DNA of 64,000 bases. It comes from Steromphala cineraria (taxonomy: Eukaryota; Mollusca; Gastropoda; Trochida; Trochidae). Every line of letters starts with the position of its first letter. Within the stretch, counting starts at the first letter, position 1. The stretch lies in contig OU744731.1 of assembly GCA_916613615.1 (NCBI GenBank), forward strand, positions 15,816,726-15,880,725, given 5' to 3'. Below the pieces are notes generated by a model that ran no database searches, had not been told where the DNA came from, and saw only the letters and a list, made by a program, of their open reading frames with translations. Positions 58,405-64,000 of the stretch are shown piece after piece. Both the position numbers and the translations under genes were made by a program.

Positions 58405-58764
58405 CAGTGTTTTTTGTTTTTCAAAAATATCCTCTTGTACTAACCATTTGTTTGAAAGCCAATGAGAGCCATCTTGTAAAGATGACATCCTTTTCCCACA
58501 AGGCCATCCTCAAACCCTGGGTGATGTAAGCCTTGTTTAAATTTTTCATCAGCATTTCTGTGCTAGCTTTACGGCATACTGTGTCCAAAATATTACCAAT
58601 GATGACGCTGCACTCATTCACAGAGTTTGACATAATGCAGCAAGGTTTTCATTGCCAGTGAATTAGACTAGCGGTAGTTATACCATGCAGGTAAAGCTGA
58701 GAGTTAGTCATAGGAAGGATCTATCACTGTGCAATGTGACCATTGTGAAGATCAATCTTTAAAC

Positions 58765-59190
58765 TAAGGATGGGTATTATAAGTTCCTCATTTCTGTATT
58801 GCAATATATTGCGATACAAAAAAGCATATTGCAATATGTATTGCAATATATTGGTACTTCTTTAATTCAAGAATGTGCATGCTATCTTGTCTAAATATGA
58901 GTGTTAAGAACGATCATCATTTCTAAGCTGTGAGCCGAGTTGGAAAGGGACATTTTTTCAATCACTGTTTATGATCTGTATACATTTTTACGCTATTTTC
59001 TCAACACAACTTCAAACTTTGTAAAGAACTTTCCGTCAATCATGTTTTATTTGGTTGTGTTTTTTGCAATCTTAGATGGAATCAGCTCCTTTTAAAACGT
59101 TCGATTTGTAGTGTGAAGTGTGTACCAATTAGTAACACTTTATTCCTGTATTGCAATATACCAATATATCAAAAATACTGTGCATCCTTA
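58765..59190 (+). mobile_element. hAT-like miniature element, 426 bp
   Basis: The ends TAAGGATGGGTATTATAAGT and, reading inward from the right, TAAGGATGCACAGTATTTTT form terminal inverted repeats with the same first eight bases. The flanks are CTTTAAAC (58757-58764) and CTTTAAGA (59191-59198), an 8-bp target duplication with six matches. Both ends run into TATTGCAATATA palindromic tracts. The 8-bp duplication and end sequence suit the hAT superfamily. No transposase, so non-autonomous. Confidence 0.7.
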
Positions 59191-59499
59191 CTTTAAGACC
59201 TTTTCTTCTTTGTTATCTTAAGTTTTGAACATGCAATCTAAACAATGTATGTATTCAAGAAAATTCCATTGACATCATATTTTTTGGGATGTACCCTGCC
59301 ATTTTACCAGATTACATTTATTTCACAGTTTTATTGGCACGACAACCAGTTGAACCTTTCTCCACTGATAATCATCGACTAATATGAGAGAGACAGGGTG
59401 ACAATATTTTCCTTTCAGCAACTACTTACCAGACAGGTATATACATGTTATCAGCGGACATATTATTCTCATTATTAGTTCTGACTTTTTATGTTCCAG

Positions 59500-59692
59500 T
59501 ATCTATATCTGGAAGGGAATGAGTTGTCCTTTCTTCCTGAAGACTTCTTCTGTCAGCTAACAAACCTGAAATGGTTGGATCTACGACGCAACTACCTCTC
59601 CCGGCTCCCGACTTCCAATATTGGAAAACATGAAAACCTTAGAAATCTCCTCCTTGAAGGAAACAGTCTTCGAACTCTACCTTTAGAGTTAG
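59500..59692 (+). CDS. LRRC27: LRRC27-like leucine-rich-repeat protein, coding exon 2
   Basis: The acceptor TTATGTTCCAG precedes YLYLEGNELSFLPEDFF, and the donor TTAG|GTGAGC ends the exon in phase 1 after ...TLPLEL. It encodes 64 residues carrying three LRR units: LYLEGNELSFLPEDFFCQLT, LKWLDLRRNYLSRLP and LRNLLLEGNSLRTLPLEL. LRRs of this spacing (23-25 residues, LxxLxLxxNxLxxLP) form a curved protein-binding surface. The DFFxQLxNLxWLDLR signature supports LRRC27. The ATG nine bases upstream of the exon lies in the splice acceptor and is not a start. No later exon of this gene is visible before the window ends, so the gene is incomplete here or the following exons lie far downstream. Confidence 0.8.
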
Positions 59693-59748
59693 GTGAGCTA
59701 TAAGTTTTGATATTTGTGATGGAAATGAATTTTTCACCATTTTCAATA

Positions 59749-59905
59749 CAGTAGAACACTGATATAACAAACTCAAAGGGACCAAAGAAGTTAGTTCGCT
59801 AAATCCAGTGTTCGCTAGTCAAGCTTGGCCACCATGCATAGGGCTTTTGAAGGCACTCACAAATTTGTTCACTATATCCGAGTTCGCTATATCCATGTTC
59901 TTCTG
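59749..59905 (+). mobile_element. Pogo/Tigger-type miniature element, 157 bp, TA target site
   Basis: The left end CAGTAGAACACTGATATAAC and the right end TATCCATGTTCTTCTG are inverted repeats, with TA outside each (59747-59748 and 59906-59907). The inner phrase AACAAACTCAAAGGGACCAA matches the reverse complement of the 56808 element's right half, so the two are the same family, inserted in neighbouring introns of one gene. Confidence 0.75.
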
Positions 59906-60844
59906 TATATTCAACTTGAAAAGCAATAATGTACTTTTTTTACAGGATTTTCTTTCTTGGTACAGCCCTCGTGTTTGCGACTAAATTGGTCGCATATGCG
60001 ACTGTTTTATCTTGATGGCGATCATTTTTTTATATTTGGTCGCATTGTTGGCTCCTGAAATTCTACTGCTAATTGTAACCTTAGTACATCATGAATATAT
60101 TAATATTTGTCAAAAAGATCCAAGCTAGAAGCCTTCAAATCGTGTTCACATCATGGCAAGTATCAAAAGTCAAGTGTTGTCGTAATTTAATTGTTGTGAT
60201 AGGCTGCTATTAATAGATTGGCCAACCAGAATAAAGCTTATATTGTTTGGGATTTCCCTACCTTGATGTCATGTTATGATTGGCCCTCTGTTCGGTATAT
60301 GCACGACTCGGCAAAAAATTTGTCCGTCATTCACGAGCCGGCAATACAAGATTACTGGCTGCGGCAACACTGGGGATTAAAATAAAACTGGGTAGCAGCC
60401 GTCGACCCTCACACGGCAAGGGAGGATTACCAAAGTTACCTACAAGAGGATTAAAAATATTTTTTTCAGGAAATGCACTAGCCGGCGTCACTAAAAATAA
60501 ATTTAACCGGGATTGTTCCAACACATCGGGTTATATCGTCAATTTACGGTTTATCTCGTTGTTGACCTTGATAAATACGTTAAATGTACAGTAATGGACA
60601 TTTTTCTGTCACCCAATCCTCACAATTTCTGTTTAATCAATTTAATTCAATTACCGATATGTACATAAGTTTATACATTGGGCTCTATGGGACACGTTTC
60701 TATACAATGTAAATACATCGGTATATCTGGCGACATTACATATACATTCATTAGATAATAAAACAGTAATTATTATATAACTTCATTGTTCAAGCTGAGA
60801 TTATGTCAATTCAACATACAAAGTTATACAATAGTCCAACACGT
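59906..60844. other. Presumed intron 2 or intergenic DNA with a 104-codon open frame
   Basis: GCGACTAAATTGGTCGC and a second GGTCGC near 59975-60045 form short inverted repeats. The plus frame at 60280-60594 (residues include KIKLGSSRRPSHGKGGLPKL) has somewhat higher GC but no known domain; it overlaps a 65-codon minus frame. It may be a transposon remnant. No LRR exon is seen. Confidence 0.45.
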
Positions 60845-61042
60845 AGTATTTTCATGAAAACTACACGGATTAAACATACAAGTCTATGGGGGTGGAAATG
60901 CCGTAGTGATTTGTACAATAATTCTTCTCTACCTGATACGATAAGACAATGGAATAATTAACCTGGTGATATTAAATTTTCTATTGCTCCTACTTTGGGC
61001 ATCTTCAAAAACCTATTGCAAACTACAAAGCATGTTACATGA
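60845..61042 (+). pseudogene. Non-LTR retrotransposon reverse-transcriptase C-terminal remnant
   Basis: In one frame the DNA reads ...TTRIKHTSLW, then NNSSLPDTIRQWNN, an in-frame stop, then PGDIKFSIAPTLGIFKNLLQ and a terminal stop. The SLPDTIRQWNxLP...FKxxL pattern is typical of the last residues of ORF2 in CR1- and Jockey-like non-LTR retrotransposons, just after the reverse transcriptase domain. The internal TAA and the lack of the catalytic domain show a dead 5'-truncated copy. Upstream homology is lost by about 60780. Confidence 0.65.
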
Positions 61043-62334
61043 CCCAACTATTCAAACATACGAATTGAAATGTATCTATATACTCAGGTTACAATCTCAG
61101 CTCCATTCTCAATGGGGTTTATAATGAAAATAAAATTGTTAATTCTTCGATAGTTAAATCTCTCTGTACTTTCATAATAAAATCAAATGTAATGGAGAGG
61201 TATTTATATAAGCCATTGCGGCTTGTTGACCAATCCTTATTCACGTTGTTGAATAAAATATGTTTACACTATATAACTGACACGAGTCTGTATATCTGTG
61301 AAGCTATACATTGATTTCGTTTTCATGTGATAGAATGAATGAACAAATATACATGTTTGATTCTGGGAGCATACGTAGACATGTTTACATACTTATTCTT
61401 ATACTTACTCTCCATCGAATTTCCAAAAAGCTTTCACAAATCTACGAATACACACCACTTTTATTTAATTATTTCCGACCGACCCCTCCTTGCCCAATTA
61501 CTTAAAAGAGGAGTAAAGCCAAAAAAAATAATATTGACGGGCATATGTTAATTACAACTGGTACAAACCAAACTTCAACAACCATAATTTATCGTGTTGG
61601 CATTTGTATAAATAACTAGATAACTAAAAAAACTACAACATTTAGTTAACATTTTTCATGTTTTGATTCTTTTGCCCGTATTAGAGACGTAAATATACGT
61701 CTTTCCCCCTTTTTATATTTTCTTAGGTATTATTTTCTTTATTTTTCTCCATTTGCTTAATGAAGTGTTTTGCAAAATGTTTATATATAATGAAACAAAC
61801 GTGAATATTCTTCAATCTGGCCATCAATTCTTCTTTTTATATAAACGTTTTATTAATCACAAGTGTAAGTTATATTCAATATATTTTATTACAGAAATTA
61901 AACTGGATCTATTATTAACTTGAAAATGCTTACATAATTGCAATGTTCACAAGATATTTTATGTATTGTTAATGAAATAAATATCACCAATTTAAACTTC
62001 GGGGTTGTTGTTATTATTTTTTCCTTTCAAAACAATTGACGTACAAATGCCAAAGCTTTTATGATGCTCATTTGTTGTGATGCAATGAGCACCTGTGAAC
62101 AATAAGCTGTAGCAATTAAAGCTCCAGCTAGTGTCAGATGTTAAGTGGGGATTAACGATATCGCAATTATTACTTTCACAAGATAATTGACACGAGGATT
62201 ATACCATCGGCATTGTGCAGAGCTTTGTTTTTATTTCTTCGTTATGTAAAAGCATTTTACTGAGTGGTCACAAAAGTGATACTCAACAACCTGCTGATGT
62301 TTTCATAGAGTTTATCGCCTTGTTATATAAATGA
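61043..62334. other. AT-rich gap, nothing recognised
   Basis: The first few hundred bases may be 3' tail of the retrotransposon fragment. The frames at 61311-61551 have no motif. No exon supported before 62335. Confidence 0.55.
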
Positions 62335-62482
62335 TCGTACTGTCAAGAACTATCATCAATCGCATATGGGGTGGATTCTGCAAGCGCCAACTGTGTGTTC
62401 TGCTCTAAAGTCTGTACTCCTCGCCAACACTCCTTGCAGTGTGCCAAGTGTGACGGATGGCAGCATAGGATCTGCCGAACAG
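62335..62482 (+). CDS. PHD-like zinc-finger protein, upstream exon (left border uncertain)
   Basis: The frame is open from just after a TGA at 62332-62334. It encodes ANCVFCSKVCTPRQHSLQC with AKCDGWQHRICRTG following, then a strong donor ACAG|GTACGT at 62482 in phase 1. Joined to the exon at 63253 it gives a complete C4HC3 arrangement: CVFC, CAKC, H, C, then WRCFRC. That is the PHD-finger spacing, which usually reads histone tails or other peptides. I do not see a clear acceptor for the left border, and no ATG lies in frame, so the exon may start inside this interval and earlier exons may exist. The gene name is not assigned; similar fingers occur in uncharacterised, possibly transposase-related bivalve proteins (recollection only). 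Confidence 0.65.
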
Positions 62483-62563
62483 GTACGTTTGTCAAATGAC
62501 TGGGAAAGAATGACAATATCTATTTGATTATATACGTCCGATATTCTGGTAGTAATAGTAACC

Positions 62564-62662
62564 GGAATGAACTGTAAATGCATTTTAATGAACTGAAACC
62601 TATGATGGTTTCAGGAATGAACTGTAATTGTACTTTTAATAAACGAAAACCTATTTAGAATA
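62564..62662 (+). repeat. 50-bp imperfect tandem duplication in the intron
   Basis: GGAATGAACTGTAAATGCAT and GGAATGAACTGTAATTGTAC begin units at 62564 and 62614; both continue with TTTTAAT and AAACCTAT. Confidence 0.7.
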
Positions 62663-63252
62663 AGCTGGTATAATTCTGGCTAAATGAGAATCGACCTTAC
62701 TTTTAAATTGCAACTATCATAAAACAAAAATTCTATTTCTTAGGTTGTGAAATTGTTAACACACGAATTATACCTATATCCTGGCATTTTTTGTAACAGT
62801 TAATTTATTATCAATAGTATTATTGTAATTTTACCCAAACAATTCAAGAAAATTGACCATGCACGCAAAACATCATTCCAAAACTTCTCTTTTCTCTCTA
62901 TCCTTTTTGCCTTGTTAATATAAATTTTAAACTCAAAGCATTTTTTTCTGAAAAACATCTATTGTCTTGTCTAGTGGATTTGGTAAGGCTGCATGAGGTG
63001 AATAAGTTCAGATAAAAGAAGTGATTTGAGTACTTGGAGTATGTTAATTATGTCTATATCAATGTAAATTCCTGAACTATCATAAATATATCTTCATTTA
63101 AATTTTAACCTACTGGCTCTGTATTACAAACACACATGAAATTGTGAATTGCTATGTACGTCTGTAAAACTTTATTCAAGTATGAATAGGTAAGCGATTA
63201 TCTGTTACTATATATAAATGATATAGTAATGAGAATTTCATTTATGTTCTAG

Positions 63253-64000
63253 GAATCACTCAAGCATTCTACAGGCAGCTAGTGAAAGGAGAAGTCTCGC
63301 TGCCAGACTGGAGATGTTTCCGCTGCACAACTGAGGCTAGGAATCAAGCGACAGCCATTCTAAATGATGAACGCGACGGAATTGGATCAACTCCCACTAT
63401 CAACTTGCTGCCCACCATTCCAGATAGACCAACAAGCACCCGATCACCACCCCCCGAACCCAGCCACGACCTGCCACCCCGATCATCTCAACCCAGCCTG
63501 AGCCTGCCTTCCCTACCGCCTGGCTTGAGTCCCCACCTGCCTTCCCCACCGCCTGGATTGAGCCCCTACCTGCCTTCCCCACCGCCTGGATTGAGTCAAT
63601 ACCTGCCTTCTGCACCACCTGGATTGAGTCCCGACCTGCCTTCCCCACCGCCTGGCTTGAGTCCCCACCTGCCTTCCCCACCGCCTGGATTGAGTCCCTA
63701 CCTGCCTTCCCCACCGCCTGGATTGAGCCACGACCTGCCTTCCCCACCGCCTGGATTGAGTCCCTACCTGCCTTCCCCACCGCCTGGCTTGAGTCCCCAC
63801 CTGCCTTCCCCAGCACCTGGATTGAGTCCCTACCTGCCTTCCCCACCGCCTGGATTGAGTCAATACCTGCCGTATGCACCACCTGGATTGAGTCCCGACC
63901 TGCCTTCCCCACCGCCTGGCTTGAGTCCCCACCTGCCTTCCCCACCGCCTGGATTGAGTCCCTACCTGCCTTCCCCACCGCCTGGATTGAGCCACGACCT
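63253..64000 (+). CDS. PHD-like zinc-finger protein, downstream exon with proline-rich repeats, runs off window
   Basis: The acceptor TTATGTTCTAG is followed by phase-matched coding that completes the finger: GITQAFYRQLVKGEV, then LPDWRCFRC. A linker of about 60 residues follows (NLLPTIPDRPTSTRSPPPEP within it). From about 63519 the protein becomes an array of the 11-residue unit PGLSPYLPSPP with variants, still open at the window edge. There is no stop in 249 codons. The two long minus-strand frames over the array (63400-63978, 63513-63995) are by-products of its 33-bp period. The repeat region is likely a disordered, PPII-rich linker. What follows is outside the window, so overall function is unknown. 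Confidence 0.72.
63519..64000 (+). repeat. Coding minisatellite, 33-bp unit with a 264-bp higher-order period
   Basis: Fifteen units start CCTGG(A/C)TTGAG every 33 bp from 63519 to 63981. The variable dipeptide after GLS runs PH, PY, QY, PD, PH, PY, HD, then PY, then PH, PY, QY, PD, PH, PY, HD. So units 1-7 and 9-15 carry the same order, eight units (264 bp) apart. Differences between the two blocks are few (for example TTCTGCACCA against GTATGCACCA). Confidence 0.92.

Larger units (their letters stand above)
55724..59499 (+). other. LRRC27: Intron 1 of the LRRC27-like gene
   Basis: The intron runs from GTATTTATTG to TTATGTTCCAG, 3.78 kb, and joins two phase-0 exon ends. It contains a TTTGTTTACAATG mini-repeat at 55948-56026, a pogo-type miniature element (56808-57006), a 28-bp direct repeat (58349-58404) and an hAT-like miniature element (58765-59190). 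The small open frames within it show no LRR or other known motif. A stretch at 57860-58680 is slightly richer in GC but yields no exon I can defend. Confidence 0.75.

Noticed and set aside
63400..63995. Long minus-strand open frames (192 and 160 codons) rich in GKAG and GRQVGTQ repeats
   Set aside because: They lie exactly opposite the plus-strand proline-rich coding minisatellite; a 33-bp period keeps all frames open. The plus strand has splice acceptor, zinc-finger residues and phase agreement, the minus strand has none.

Overview
This window looks like intergenic and intronic DNA from an animal nuclear genome, most likely a bivalve mollusc. The grounds are AT-rich DNA with no operons, short exons with GT..AG borders, microsatellite-tailed non-autonomous transposons (GGAC tails, TGACCTTGACCTT-rich units, hairpin elements with TGACGTCA sites), and two spliced genes at the right end. 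The organism is an inference from repeat style; no ribosomal or mitochondrial marker is present.

About 1-42 kb: I see no convincing protein-coding gene. This stretch is dominated by old local duplications. Sequence blocks (A to E here) recur in the same order roughly every 5 kb from about 2.7 kb to 24 kb, with weaker copies out to about 42 kb. The C block carries a recurring RFX-type palindrome (GTTGCCATGGAAAC or a close variant). Inserted into this background are three kinds of element: four copies of a GGAC-tailed element with 145-bp internal repeats; four or five hairpin-bearing miniature elements, several rich in cyclic-AMP-response-type palindromes; and one of the two copies of a 1.3-kb element bounded by hairpins and full of nuclear-receptor half-sites. 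The other copy of that element lies at 42.8 kb.

About 42-55 kb: the second 1.3-kb element, several small tandem repeats (108-123 bp, 58 bp and 48 bp units), a T-rich stretch, and one doubtful minus-strand first exon near 53.1 kb that begins with an N-myristoylation-like peptide.

About 55-60 kb: the first two coding exons of a leucine-rich-repeat gene that I recognise as LRRC27-like. They are joined in phase across a 3.8-kb intron. A perfect RFX X-box lies 112 bp upstream of the ATG, which suggests regulation as a ciliary gene. The introns hold two pogo/Tigger-type miniature elements and one hAT-like miniature element with recognisable ends.

About 60-64 kb: a decayed non-LTR retrotransposon fragment, then two exons of a second gene that runs off the window. 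It encodes a PHD-like C4HC3 zinc finger split by an intron, followed by a proline-rich coding minisatellite of 11-residue units with a second, 8-unit higher-order period. Nothing in the window shows the two genes acting together.
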